Assembly (NCBI RefSeq): GCF_020176715.1
Contig: NZ_JAIVMF010000010.1
Location: forward strand, 99,888-163,887
Direction of reading: 5' to 3'
Origin: Stappia stellulata
GTDB lineage: Bacteria > Pseudomonadota > Alphaproteobacteria > Rhizobiales > Stappiaceae
DNA: 64,000 bases
Part shown: positions 9,765 through 17,825 of the stretch, piece by piece
Layout of the letters: every line of letters starts with the position of its first letter
How positions within the stretch are numbered: the stretch's first letter is position 1
Notes under the pieces: generated by a model
Database searches by the model: none
Seen by the model: only the letters and a program-made list of their open reading frames with translations
What the model was told of the DNA's origin: nothing
Position numbers and translations under genes: made by a program

Positions 9765-11042
9765 ATGACCGCCAAGACCAATGCCGCTCTCGCCGCCCGC
9801 CGCGCCGCCGCCATTCCGCGCGGCATCGCCAATGCGACCGCGATCTACGCCGAACGGGCGCTGAACAGCGAGGTCTGGGACGTGGAAGGCCGGCGTTACA
9901 TCGATTTCGCCGGCGGCATCGCCGTCCTGAACACCGGTCACCTGCATCCGCGCGTGATCGCGGCGGCCCGCGCGCAGATGGATGCCTATACGCACACCGC
10001 CTTCCAGATCATGCCCTATGAGCCCTATGTGCAGCTTGCCGAGAAGCTGAACGCGATTGCACCGATTGAGGGCCCGCTGCGCAGTGCGTTCTTCTCCACC
10101 GGCGCGGAGGCGGTCGAGAATGCGATCAAGATCGCGCGCGCGGCCACCGGACGTCCCGGCGCGATTGCCTTCACCGGCGGCTTTCACGGCCGCACCCATT
10201 TGACGATGGGCCTGACCGGCAAGGTCGCGCCCTATCGCGAGGGACTGGGCATCGGCCCCGCCGGCATTCATCATCTGCCGTTTCCCTGCGCCGCCGAAGG
10301 TGTCAGCGTCGCCGACACGCTGGCGGCCCTTGACCGGCTGTTTCGCGCCGACATCGCGCCGAAGGACGTGGCCGCAATCATCATCGAGCCGGTTCAGGGC
10401 GAGGGCGGTTTTCATGAAGCGCCGAAGGAACTGCTCACGGCCCTGCGCGAGATCGCGACCCGCCACGGCATCGTGCTGATCGCCGACGAGATCCAGTCCG
10501 GCATCGCGCGCACGGGCAAGTGGTTCGCCATCGAGCATTCCGGCGTCGCGCCGGACCTGATCACGGTGGCCAAGTCGCTGGCCGGCGGCTTCCCGCTGTC
10601 GGGCGTGGTCGGACGCGCGGAGATCATGGACAAGGCCGCTCCGGGAAGCCTCGGCGGCACCTATGCCGGCAATCCGGTCGCCTGCGCGGCAGCACTCGCC
10701 GTGCTGGAGGTGATCGAGGAGGAAAAGCTTCTCGCCCGCGCCGACGTCATGGGCGCGCGCATCCGCGAGCGGCTCGAGGCTTTCGCGAAAACGCCCGCCG
10801 GATCCCGGATCGACGCGCTGCGCGGCCCGGGCGCGATGATCGCCTTCGACCTGGTGGACGCGGATGGAAAACCGGATGCGGCGGCGGCCAAGGCCGTTGC
10901 GACCCGCGCGCTGGAGGCCGGCCTGCTGCTTCTGACCTGCGGCATCCATGGCAACACGGTGCGCATTCTCGTGCCGCTGACGGTGTCCGACGCGGTGCTC
11001 GACGAAGGCCTCGGCCTGCTCGAGCACGCCCTTGAATCCTGA
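9765..11042 (+). CDS. gabT: 4-aminobutyrate aminotransferase
   Basis: A 425-residue class III PLP aminotransferase. The PLP lysine is Lys270 in the VAKSLAGG motif; IIEPVQGEGG and IADEIQSGIARTG supply the cofactor-binding glutamate/aspartate region. Length and motifs match GabT, which transfers the amino group of GABA to 2-oxoglutarate to give succinate semialdehyde. The start at 9765 is the first ATG with family-like sequence; upstream in-frame codons cover the LysR promoter. The SSADH gene follows after 19 bases, giving a complete GABA-to-succinate pair. A 5-aminovalerate or beta-alanine preference cannot be excluded. Confidence 0.93.
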   Translation: MTAKTNAALAARRAAAIPRGIANATAIYAERALNSEVWDVEGRRYIDFAGGIAVLNTGHLHPRVIAAARAQMDAYTHTAFQIMPYEPYVQLAEKLNAIAPIEGPLRSAFFSTGAEAVENAIKIARAATGRPGAIAFTGGFHGRTHLTMGLTGKVAPYREGLGIGPAGIHHLPFPCAAEGVSVADTLAALDRLFRADIAPKDVAAIIIEPVQGEGGFHEAPKELLTALREIATRHGIVLIADEIQSGIARTGKWFAIEHSGVAPDLITVAKSLAGGFPLSGVVGRAEIMDKAAPGSLGGTYAGNPVACAAALAVLEVIEEEKLLARADVMGARIRERLEAFAKTPAGSRIDALRGPGAMIAFDLVDADGKPDAAAAKAVATRALEAGLLLLTCGIHGNTVRILVPLTVSDAVLDEGLGLLEHALES

Positions 11043-11061
11043 ATAAAACGGAGCTGACGCA

Positions 11062-12513
11062 ATGGCTGACACATCCTATGCAAGCGTTCTGGAAACCCGT
11101 TGCCTGATCGATGGCGCCTGGCTCGGAGAGGGCGAGACCCCGGTCACAGACCCTTCGCGCGGCGAGGTGATCGCAAAGGTGCCGCATCTCGGATCTGAGG
11201 CGGCAACACAGGCGGTGGACGCGGCCTCCGCAGCCCTTGCCGCCTGGGGTGCGGCGCCGGTGAAGGCGCGCGCCCGCATTCTCCGGGCCTGGCACGATCT
11301 GGTGATGGAAAACCGCGAGGCGCTGGCCGCCCTGCTGACGGCGGAGCAGGGCAAGCCGCTCGCCGAGGCGCTGGGCGAGATCGACTATGCCGCCTCCTAC
11401 ATCGAGTATTACGCGGAAGAGGCAAAGCGCATCCTCGGTGAGGTGATTCCGGCGGCAGCCGGAAATGCGCGCGCCATGGTGCTGCGCCAGCCGATCGGCG
11501 TGGTCGCGGTGATCACGCCCTGGAACTTCCCGGCTGCGATGATCACCCGCAAGGTCGCCCCGGCGCTTGCCTGCGGCTGCACCATCGTGCTGAAGCCGGC
11601 GCCCGAGACGCCGCTGACCGCGCTTGCGCTCGCCCGGCTTGCCGAGCGCGCCGGGGTGCCGGCCGGCGTGCTGAATGTCATCACCGGCGATGCACCTGCC
11701 ATCGGCGATGTGTTCCTGTCGCATCCGGATGTCCGTCTGGTGGGCTTCACCGGGTCGACGGCGGTCGGCAAGCACCTGATGCGCGGTGCCGCCGACGGCA
11801 TGAAGCGGGTGGCGCTGGAGCTTGGCGGCAATGCGCCCTTCATCGTCTTCGACGACGCCGATCTCGATGCGGCGGTCGCCGGCGTGATCGCCTCCAAGTT
11901 CCGCAACATGGGCCAGACCTGCGTCTGCGCCAACCGGATCTACGTGCAAAAGGGCGTCCACGACGCCTTTGTCGAGCGGCTCGCCGCCGCCGTGCGTGCG
12001 CTCAAGGTCGGCGACGGCCGCGAGCCGGGCGTGCAGCAGGGCCCGCTGATCAATATGGCCGCGGTCAAAAAGGTGGAGGCCCATGTCGAGGATGCGCTTG
12101 CCAAGGGCGGCACGCTGGTCACCGGCGGCAAGCGGCACGGGCTCGGCGGCACCTTTTTTGAGCCGACGGTCGTGACCGGCATGCGTGCCGACATGCTCGC
12201 GGCCTGTTCGGAGACCTTCGGTCCGCTGGCGCCGGTTTTCGCCTTCGAGACGGAGGCCGAGGTGCTGGCGGCGGCCAACAACAGCGACGCGGGCCTTGCC
12301 GCCTATTTCTTCACCCGCGACATGTCGCGGAGCTACCGGATGCTGGAGCGGCTGCAATTCGGCATGGTCGGATGCAACACCGGCGTGTTGTCGTCGGAAC
12401 TTGCACCCTTCGGCGGCGTCAAGCAGAGCGGAAACGCGAGGGAAGGGTCGCATCACGGCATTGCGGAGTTCACCGAGCTGAAATATGCGGTAATCGGTGG
12501 CCTGGAGCTTTGA
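11062..12513 (+). CDS. gabD: Succinate-semialdehyde dehydrogenase (NADP-type)
   Basis: A 483-residue aldehyde dehydrogenase of the GabD subgroup. The catalytic cysteine is Cys287 in NMGQTCVCANR and the general base is Glu253 in ELGGNAPF; both are characteristic of GabD-type SSADH, including the second cysteine two residues after the nucleophile. It oxidises succinate semialdehyde from GabT to succinate for the TCA cycle. It lies between gabT and puuD in one transcription unit (19-base and 4-base gaps). The assignment to SSADH rather than glutarate semialdehyde dehydrogenase rests on the gabT context. Confidence 0.93.
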   Translation: MADTSYASVLETRCLIDGAWLGEGETPVTDPSRGEVIAKVPHLGSEAATQAVDAASAALAAWGAAPVKARARILRAWHDLVMENREALAALLTAEQGKPLAEALGEIDYAASYIEYYAEEAKRILGEVIPAAAGNARAMVLRQPIGVVAVITPWNFPAAMITRKVAPALACGCTIVLKPAPETPLTALALARLAERAGVPAGVLNVITGDAPAIGDVFLSHPDVRLVGFTGSTAVGKHLMRGAADGMKRVALELGGNAPFIVFDDADLDAAVAGVIASKFRNMGQTCVCANRIYVQKGVHDAFVERLAAAVRALKVGDGREPGVQQGPLINMAAVKKVEAHVEDALAKGGTLVTGGKRHGLGGTFFEPTVVTGMRADMLAACSETFGPLAPVFAFETEAEVLAAANNSDAGLAAYFFTRDMSRSYRMLERLQFGMVGCNTGVLSSELAPFGGVKQSGNAREGSHHGIAEFTELKYAVIGGLEL

Positions 12514-12517
12514 ACCC

Positions 12518-13264
12518 ATGATGCAGTCGAAACCCGTGATCGCCGTCATCGCCTGCGTCCGTGAGGTCGAGGGCGAGGCGGCAAGCATCGTCAAGCGGCG
12601 CTATCTCGATGCTGTCGCGCGTTTTTGCGACGCCGTACCGGTGATCGCCCCGGCGATGGGCTGCGCGGCCGACGCGGCGGCCTTGGTGGCGCGCGTCGAT
12701 GCCGTGCTGCTCACCGGCTCGAATTCCAACATCGAGCCGTCGCGCTACGCGCCGGAGATGGCCGGATCGCCGCCCTACGACCCTGAGCGCGACGAGACCT
12801 CGGCCGGGCTGATCGCCGCCACGATGGCGGCGGGAAAGCCGCTTTTCGGCGTCTGCCGGGGCTTGCAGGAGATTAATGTCGCGCTCGGCGGGACGTTGGT
12901 CGACGAGCGTGCGGCCGGTCTCGACGGTCCCTCGCATCATGCGCCCGAAGGGGTCGACCTCGCGGAGATGTTTGCCTACGGGCACGACGCGGTCGCCGAG
13001 CCGGGCGGGGTGATGGAGACCATCGCGGGAACCGGGCCGGTGAGGATCAACAGCGTGCATTTTCAGCGCGTCGACCGTCTCGCGCCCGGATTGCGCGTCG
13101 AGGCCCGTTCGCCCGACGGCGTTGTCGAGGCGGTGTCCTCCGCGCCGGGCCGGCCACCCGTTCTGGCGGTACAGTGGCACCCGGAATGGCAGCCCGAGGG
13201 ACGCGCCCACGACATGGCCTTCTGGCGTCATGTCGGCAAGGCGGCGCGCGCGGCAATGCGCTGA
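12518..13264 (+). CDS. puuD: Gamma-glutamyl-GABA hydrolase (class I glutamine amidotransferase-like)
   Basis: A 248-residue peptidase C26 / PuuD-type protein. The nucleophile is Cys113 in GVCRGLQEINVALGG, and the triad is completed by His221 and Glu223 in QWHPEW. PuuD frees GABA from gamma-glutamyl-GABA in the glutamylated putrescine pathway, which would feed GabT directly. The start is ATGATG at 12518, four bases after the gabD stop. The PuuA and PuuB steps are not in the window, so the gamma-glutamyl substrate must be made elsewhere or the enzyme has another gamma-glutamyl substrate. Confidence 0.88.
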   Translation: MMQSKPVIAVIACVREVEGEAASIVKRRYLDAVARFCDAVPVIAPAMGCAADAAALVARVDAVLLTGSNSNIEPSRYAPEMAGSPPYDPERDETSAGLIAATMAAGKPLFGVCRGLQEINVALGGTLVDERAAGLDGPSHHAPEGVDLAEMFAYGHDAVAEPGGVMETIAGTGPVRINSVHFQRVDRLAPGLRVEARSPDGVVEAVSSAPGRPPVLAVQWHPEWQPEGRAHDMAFWRHVGKAARAAMR

Positions 13265-13298
13265 TCAATCCGCCATCTCGATAAAAAAAATCTATCTC

Positions 13299-13315
13299 TC
13301 GAATTCTGCATTCGA
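13299..13315. promoter_or_regulatory. Candidate LysR-type operator upstream of the DUF3830/pot operon
   Basis: TCGAAT-TCTGC-ATTCGA is a perfect 6-base inverted repeat with a 5-base spacer, and it contains the T-N11-A spacing expected of LysR sites. It lies in an A/T-rich stretch (a run of eight A's at 13283-13290) about 60 bases before the DUF3830 start, where a promoter is needed. Two LysR genes flank this island; which one binds is unknown. Confidence 0.45.
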
Positions 13316-13374
13316 ATTGGACACATCACCGCGGATGCCCTGAAATACTGGTATCTGACAACGGTGAAAGTGCT

Positions 13375-13851
13375 ATGACAGACAAGAAGCTTTATCTGAA
13401 ATTCCTCGAGTCTGGCGTGCAGGGGATCATTTCCCTTTATTGGGAAAACGCCCCGGAGACCTGCAAGGCAATCTGGGGGGCGCTTGAAACCCCGATCCAG
13501 GTTCCCGCCAGCCACGCGATTTTCTCGGGTCCGGAAATCATGATGGGTCTGCCCGAAAGCGCCCGCACGTTCGACCCGACGACCCTTCCGCCGGAAAACC
13601 AGACCGTCTACCCCGAGCCCGGCGACATGCTGTGGTTCTACCAGCCGAAGAACTTCTTCAAGATCGATCCCGACGAGTTCTGGGAAATCGGCATGTTCTA
13701 CGGCGTTGGCGGTCGCACGTTCGGCCCCACCGGCTGGATCCCTTGCACGTATTTTGCCCGGATGACCGAAGGCCTCGACGCCATCGCCGAGCAGTGCAAA
13801 CTGATCCGCAAGGAAGGCATGAAGACGATCGAACTCGGTCGCCTCGTGTAA
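13375..13851 (+). CDS. DUF3830-family protein (cyclophilin-like fold)
   Basis: A 158-residue protein of the DUF3830 family, which structural work places in a cyclophilin-like barrel with no proven isomerase activity. Family features are KLYLKFLESGV at the N-terminus, WENAPETCKAIWGAL (23-37), and FYGVGGRTFGPTGWIP near residue 120. There is no signal peptide. It starts a new transcription unit 110 bases after puuD and precedes the polyamine-type importer genes. Family members often lie beside amine or allantoin-like catabolic genes, but the role is unknown; a small-molecule-binding or metabolic accessory role is inference. Confidence 0.82.
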   Translation: MTDKKLYLKFLESGVQGIISLYWENAPETCKAIWGALETPIQVPASHAIFSGPEIMMGLPESARTFDPTTLPPENQTVYPEPGDMLWFYQPKNFFKIDPDEFWEIGMFYGVGGRTFGPTGWIPCTYFARMTEGLDAIAEQCKLIRKEGMKTIELGRLV

Positions 13852-13856
13852 TACCC

Positions 13857-13893
13857 GACGGATGCGGCCCGACTGTGCCGGGCCGCATCCGTC
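13857..13893 (+). terminator. Strong intercistronic hairpin before the binding-protein gene
   Basis: A perfect 15-base stem, GACGGATGCGGCCCG (13857-13871) with its complement at 13879-13893, encloses a 7-base loop. It begins five bases after the DUF3830 stop and ends 35 bases before the next ATG. No T-run follows, so it looks more like a 3'-end stabiliser or partial attenuator than a full terminator. Confidence 0.6.
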
Positions 13894-13928
13894 CCGACTG
13901 CAAGAAAAACCCAGAGAGGACCTCTGCC

Positions 13929-14963
13929 ATGAAGGTGATTACGACATTTGCCGCCTCCGGCATCGCGGCGCTGATGGCGACCAGCGCGCTCGCCGCCGGC
14001 GAGACCATCACAATCAATTCCTTCGGCGGCGCCTACGAAAAAGCGCACCGTCAGTGCATTATCGATCCGTTCGAGAAGGAAACCGGCGCGACCGTCCAGA
14101 TCGTGACCGCCTATTCCGCGGATGCCTTCGCCCAGCTCCGCGCCCAGAAGGACGCGCCGCAGTTCGACGTCATCCACTTCTCCGGCGGCCAGGAGATCGT
14201 CGGCGCCAAGGAAGGCCTGCTGTCGCCGATCGATCCGGCCAGCCTGTCGAACGCGGAAAATCTCTACGACATCGCCAAGACGAATCTTGCCGCAGGCGAG
14301 GGCCCGGCCTATTCGATCGCCGCCATCGGCCTCGTCTACAATTCCGAGACCGCGCCGAAGAAGCCGGCCAAATGGGCCGATCTCTTCGACAAGGCCTATG
14401 CCGACCACATCGTGCTGACCGATATCTCCAACGGCTACGGCATGCTCGGCTTCCTGATGCTCAACAAGGTGCGCGGCGGCACGCTGGATGACATCCAGCC
14501 GGGTCTCGACGCCGTGACCGAGCTGCTCGACAATGGCGCCATCGTCGTGAACACCTCGCCTGAGATCCAGCAGGAATTCGCCCAGAACGACGCCTGGGTC
14601 GCGCCTTATGCCTCCGACTATGCCTTCACGCTGCGCAAGGCCGGCCTGCCGTCCGCCTTCGTGCAGGGCGAGGAAGGCACGCCGGCGAGCTTCATCACCG
14701 CCAACCTCGTCGCCGGTCGCGACAACCAGGACCTGGCGCTGAAGTTCATCGACATGTCGATCTCGCGCGAGGCGCAGGAGTGCTTCGCCGGCGAGCTGCG
14801 CTACTCGCCGACCAACAAGACGGTCGAGCTGTCCGATGAGGTCGCTGCCGACGTCGCCTATGGCGAGGCCGCCGTGGCCGGCCTGCTGCGCTTCGATCCG
14901 ACCGTGATCGAGGCGAAGCGGTCGGAGTGGGTCGACGCCTGGAACCGGACCATCGCCCGCTAA
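13929..14963 (+). CDS. Polyamine-type ABC transporter substrate-binding protein
   Basis: A 344-residue periplasmic binding protein of the PotD/PotF family. A Sec signal peptide ends near ALAAG (residue 23), and the mature protein begins with the NSFGGAYEKA pattern of family 1 spermidine/putrescine binders. SADAFAQLRAQK and a late RYSPTNKTVELSDEVA segment are typical. The preceding AGAGAGGA serves as ribosome binding site. It is followed by two permeases and an ATPase, so the importer is complete. Putrescine, spermidine or GABA are reasonable ligands because the neighbours degrade these; the exact ligand is inferred. Confidence 0.9.
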   Translation: MKVITTFAASGIAALMATSALAAGETITINSFGGAYEKAHRQCIIDPFEKETGATVQIVTAYSADAFAQLRAQKDAPQFDVIHFSGGQEIVGAKEGLLSPIDPASLSNAENLYDIAKTNLAAGEGPAYSIAAIGLVYNSETAPKKPAKWADLFDKAYADHIVLTDISNGYGMLGFLMLNKVRGGTLDDIQPGLDAVTELLDNGAIVVNTSPEIQQEFAQNDAWVAPYASDYAFTLRKAGLPSAFVQGEEGTPASFITANLVAGRDNQDLALKFIDMSISREAQECFAGELRYSPTNKTVELSDEVAADVAYGEAAVAGLLRFDPTVIEAKRSEWVDAWNRTIAR

Positions 14964-14979
14964 GCCGACACGACACCGC

Positions 14980-15011
14980 ACCGCCGCGTGGCAGTATCGC
15001 CGCGCGGCGGT
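14980..15011 (+). terminator. Hairpin between binding-protein and permease genes
   Basis: ACCGCCGCG (14980-14988) pairs with CGCGGCGGT (15003-15011), followed by CGCCTTTTC. Placed between the binding-protein gene and the first permease gene, it is likely a leaky terminator or RNA-stabilising element that favours the binding-protein message. Confidence 0.55.
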
Positions 15012-15062
15012 CGCCTTTTCAACGACCGTCCGGCGCGAGCCGGCGCAAGGCAAGGGATCCCG

Positions 15063-15887
15063 ATGAACGATCGCGCGGAAAACACGCTGCTGGTCTTGCC
15101 TGGCCTGGCTTTGCTGGCCCTGGCGTTCTTCGTCCCCATCACCCAGATGCTGATCCTGTCGGTGTCCGGCGATGACGGGCCGACGCTGGCCCATTTCACC
15201 CGCTTCCTGGGTGACCCCTATTATCTCGGCGTGCTGTGGCGCACGGTGCGCCTGTCGATCCTGATCACCGTGATCTGCGCGGCCATCGGCTTTCCGCTTG
15301 CCTACATCATGGCGCGAGTCGGGCCCCGGCTGCGGCTGTGGCTGATCGTGCTCGTCATCCTGCCGCTGATGACCAGCGTCGTGGTGCGCACCTTCGGCTG
15401 GATGGTGCTGCTGTCGCGCTCCGGGCTGATCCCCGAGATGCTGCGCGACATGGGCCTCGTCGGCCGCAATTTCGCGATCATGCAGACCGAGACCGCCATC
15501 GTCATCGGCATGGTGCAGGTGCTGCTGCCCTTCATGACCCTGTCGATCCTGGGCATCGTCACCCGCATCGACCCGCGGCTGGAAGAGGCCGCGCGCACCA
15601 TGGGGTGTTCCTTCCTCCAGTCGCTGCGCACCGTGGTGCTGCCGCTGGCGGTTCCCGGCATCATTGCCGGCTCGCTGCTGGTCTTCACGCTCTCGGCAAG
15701 CTCCTTCGTGACGCCTAACCTGCTCGGCGGGTCGCGCATCCAGGTGCTGGCGGCCTCCATCTACCGCTCGGTGACGCAGACGCTCGACTGGCCCTTCGCG
15801 GCCGCCCAGGCGGTGATCCTCTTCGTCGGCATCCTGCTCATCCTCGTGCCTTACGCCCGTCTCGCCGGAGGTCGGTCCAATGGTTAA
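15063..15887 (+). CDS. Polyamine-type ABC transporter permease (PotB/PotH-like)
   Basis: A 274-residue inner-membrane permease with about six TM helices, the first at 10-30 (NTLLVLPGLALLALAFFVP). The BPD_transp_1 domain has an EAA loop around LEEAARTMGCSFLQSLRTVVLP (near residues 178-199). The ATG at 15063 has a family-like N-terminus (MNDRAEN); the in-frame upstream codons lie in the hairpin region and were not used. It overlaps the partner permease by eight bases. Confidence 0.93.
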   Translation: MNDRAENTLLVLPGLALLALAFFVPITQMLILSVSGDDGPTLAHFTRFLGDPYYLGVLWRTVRLSILITVICAAIGFPLAYIMARVGPRLRLWLIVLVILPLMTSVVVRTFGWMVLLSRSGLIPEMLRDMGLVGRNFAIMQTETAIVIGMVQVLLPFMTLSILGIVTRIDPRLEEAARTMGCSFLQSLRTVVLPLAVPGIIAGSLLVFTLSASSFVTPNLLGGSRIQVLAASIYRSVTQTLDWPFAAAQAVILFVGILLILVPYARLAGGRSNG

Positions 15888-16683
15888 ATCCATCTCGACG
15901 CCGCTGCGCCTCGCCACAATGGTGTTCGTGGTGTTCACGGCGATCTTCCTGCTGGCGCCGCTGGTCGTCGTTGTCGGCGTGTCGGTCTCCGAAAGCCAGT
16001 TCATCGCCTTCCCGCCGTCCGGCTTCTCGCTGCGCTGGTACGAGGAGGTGCTGGGATCCGACGCCTATGTCGGGGCCGCCTGGATCAGCCTGCGGGTGGC
16101 GATCCTGGTCACGCTGACGGCGACCTTCGTCGGCGGCGCGGCGGCGATTGCCCTGCACCGGCGCAAGCTGCCGTTTTCCGGCGCGCTGGCGACCTTCTTC
16201 CTGTCGCCGCTGGTGCTGCCGACGATCATCTACGCCATCGGCATGCTGATGCTGTGGAGCGCGATCTTCGGTCCCGTCTCCATCGTCACGCTGTGGCTGA
16301 GCCACACGGTGATCACCATCCCCTATGTGGTGCGCACCACGCTGGCCGTGCTGTCGGAATCCGATCCCTTCCTGGAAGAGGCGGCGCAGACCATGGGCGC
16401 AAGCCGCCTGCAGCGGCTCTGGCTGGTGGTCGTGCCGCAGTGTCGCCCCGGCCTGATCGCCGGCGCCTTCTTCGCCTTCAACATCTCCTTCGACGAGGCG
16501 GTGCTGGCGCTCTTTCTGCGCAAGCCCGGTCTCACCACCTTGCCGGTGCAGATCTATGGCCAGCTCGAGTTCAGCCCCGACCCCTCGGTCGCCGCTGTCT
16601 CCACCATCATGATCGCCCTCACCATCACCTTGATCCTGGTTATCGACCGCCTGCTCGGTGTCCAGAAATTCGCGAGTGCCTGA
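15880..16683 (+). CDS. Polyamine-type ABC transporter permease (PotC/PotI-like)
   Basis: A 267-residue permease, partner of the preceding gene. A TM helix at about 13-35 is followed by the FIAFPPSGFSLRWYEEVL segment typical of PotC/PotI proteins, then the BPD_transp_1 domain with an EAA loop at LEEAAQTMGASRLQRLWLVVVP. It starts inside the upstream gene (8-base overlap) and is followed by the ATPase gene after three bases. Length is normal. Confidence 0.93.
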   Translation: MVKSISTPLRLATMVFVVFTAIFLLAPLVVVVGVSVSESQFIAFPPSGFSLRWYEEVLGSDAYVGAAWISLRVAILVTLTATFVGGAAAIALHRRKLPFSGALATFFLSPLVLPTIIYAIGMLMLWSAIFGPVSIVTLWLSHTVITIPYVVRTTLAVLSESDPFLEEAAQTMGASRLQRLWLVVVPQCRPGLIAGAFFAFNISFDEAVLALFLRKPGLTTLPVQIYGQLEFSPDPSVAAVSTIMIALTITLILVIDRLLGVQKFASA

Positions 16684-16686
16684 CCC

Positions 16687-17736
16687 ATGGCTGATGTCCG
16701 TCTCACACAGATCAAGAAGTCCTTCGGCCAGGTCGAGGTTCTCCACGGGATCACGCTCGACATCGCCTCGGGCGAATTCATCAGCCTGCTTGGCGCCTCG
16801 GGCTGCGGCAAGACCACCTTGCTGCGCATCGTCGCCGGCCTGGAAGGCGTCACCAGCGGCACGGTGGAGATCGCCGGCCGCGACGTGACGGAGCTTCCGC
16901 CGGAAAAGCGCGACATCGCGATGATGTTCCAGTCCTATGCGCTTCTGCCGCATCTCTCGGTATCGGAAAACGTTCGCTTCCCCTTGCGCATGCGCAAGAT
17001 CGGCAGCCGCGAGGAGCAGGCGGAAAAGGTGCGCGACGCGCTGGAGACGGTGCAGCTCGGCCATCTCGCCGACCGCAAGCCGCGCCAGCTCTCCGGCGGC
17101 CAGCAGCAGCGCGTGGCGCTGGCGCGGGCCATCGTCTCGCGCCCGCAGGTGCTTTTGCTGGACGAGCCGCTGTCGAACCTCGACGCCCGGCTGCGCGAGG
17201 ACATGCAGGTGGAACTGATCGAGATCCACAAGCGGCTCGGCCTCACCTCCATCTTCGTCACCCACGACCAGGAGGAGGCGCTGAGCCTTTCCGACCGCGT
17301 CGTGCTGCTGAACGGCGGCAAGGTCGAGCAGGAAGGCGCGCCGAGCGAGATCTATTCCAACCCGGCGACCGGCTTTGCCTCGAATTTCCTGGGGGCTGCA
17401 AATCTCCTGCCGGCGACGCTGACGGAGACTGCCGCCGGACGTGCCGCGAAGCTGGAGGACGGGCAGGTGTTCCCGATCGAGACCGGCGCGGGCGAGGGCG
17501 GCGAGGTCACGCTCGCCCTGCGTCAGGAGGATGCGACGCTCTGCGCCGAGGGAGAGGGCCAGCTCACCGGCGTCGTCGCCGCGCGCATCTATCTGGGCGC
17601 GCGCAACCGCTATGTCGTCAAGGTTGCCGGCCACGAGGTGCGCGTGCTGACGGGGACGGAAACCCTGTATGAAAGCGGCGCCCGCGTCGGCCTGCAGATC
17701 GATCCTGCGCGCGTTCGCGTCCTGCCGCGCGACTGA
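16687..17736 (+). CDS. Polyamine-type ABC transporter ATP-binding protein (PotA/PotG-like)
   Basis: A 349-residue ATPase of the CUT1/POPT class. Walker A is GASGCGKT near residues 36-43, the Q-loop is MMFQSYALLPH, the signature is LSGGQQQR, Walker B is VLLLDEPLSNLD, and the H-loop follows in VTHDQEEA. A TOBE_2 regulatory domain occupies the C-terminal 100 residues. It energises the two preceding permeases. An 89-base spacer separates it from the aldehyde dehydrogenase gene; I saw no hairpin there, so read-through is likely. Confidence 0.93.
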   Translation: MADVRLTQIKKSFGQVEVLHGITLDIASGEFISLLGASGCGKTTLLRIVAGLEGVTSGTVEIAGRDVTELPPEKRDIAMMFQSYALLPHLSVSENVRFPLRMRKIGSREEQAEKVRDALETVQLGHLADRKPRQLSGGQQQRVALARAIVSRPQVLLLDEPLSNLDARLREDMQVELIEIHKRLGLTSIFVTHDQEEALSLSDRVVLLNGGKVEQEGAPSEIYSNPATGFASNFLGAANLLPATLTETAAGRAAKLEDGQVFPIETGAGEGGEVTLALRQEDATLCAEGEGQLTGVVAARIYLGARNRYVVKVAGHEVRVLTGTETLYESGARVGLQIDPARVRVLPRD

Positions 17737-17825
17737 GCCCGACCCCGCCGCAAGTTCCAGCGCCCCCGCCGCGGCAGATCGCCTGCGTCAGGGACGGCGC
17801 CACCCCAAGACGGAGACAACCGATC

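Noticed and set aside
10747..12594. A long minus-strand frame opposite gabT/gabD
   Set aside because: Shadow of two clear enzymes; composition is Arg/His/Gly-rich and no domain is recognisable.
13698..16004. A 768-codon open frame on the minus strand opposite the polyamine binding-protein and permease genes
   Set aside because: It is a mirror of three well-supported genes in GC-rich DNA. The translation is rich in His, Arg, Gln and Asp with no hydrophobic core or known motif.
15838..17634. A 598-codon minus-strand frame opposite the second permease and ATPase of the polyamine importer
   Set aside because: Shadow frame with repetitive acidic/His/Gln segments and no plausible domain.
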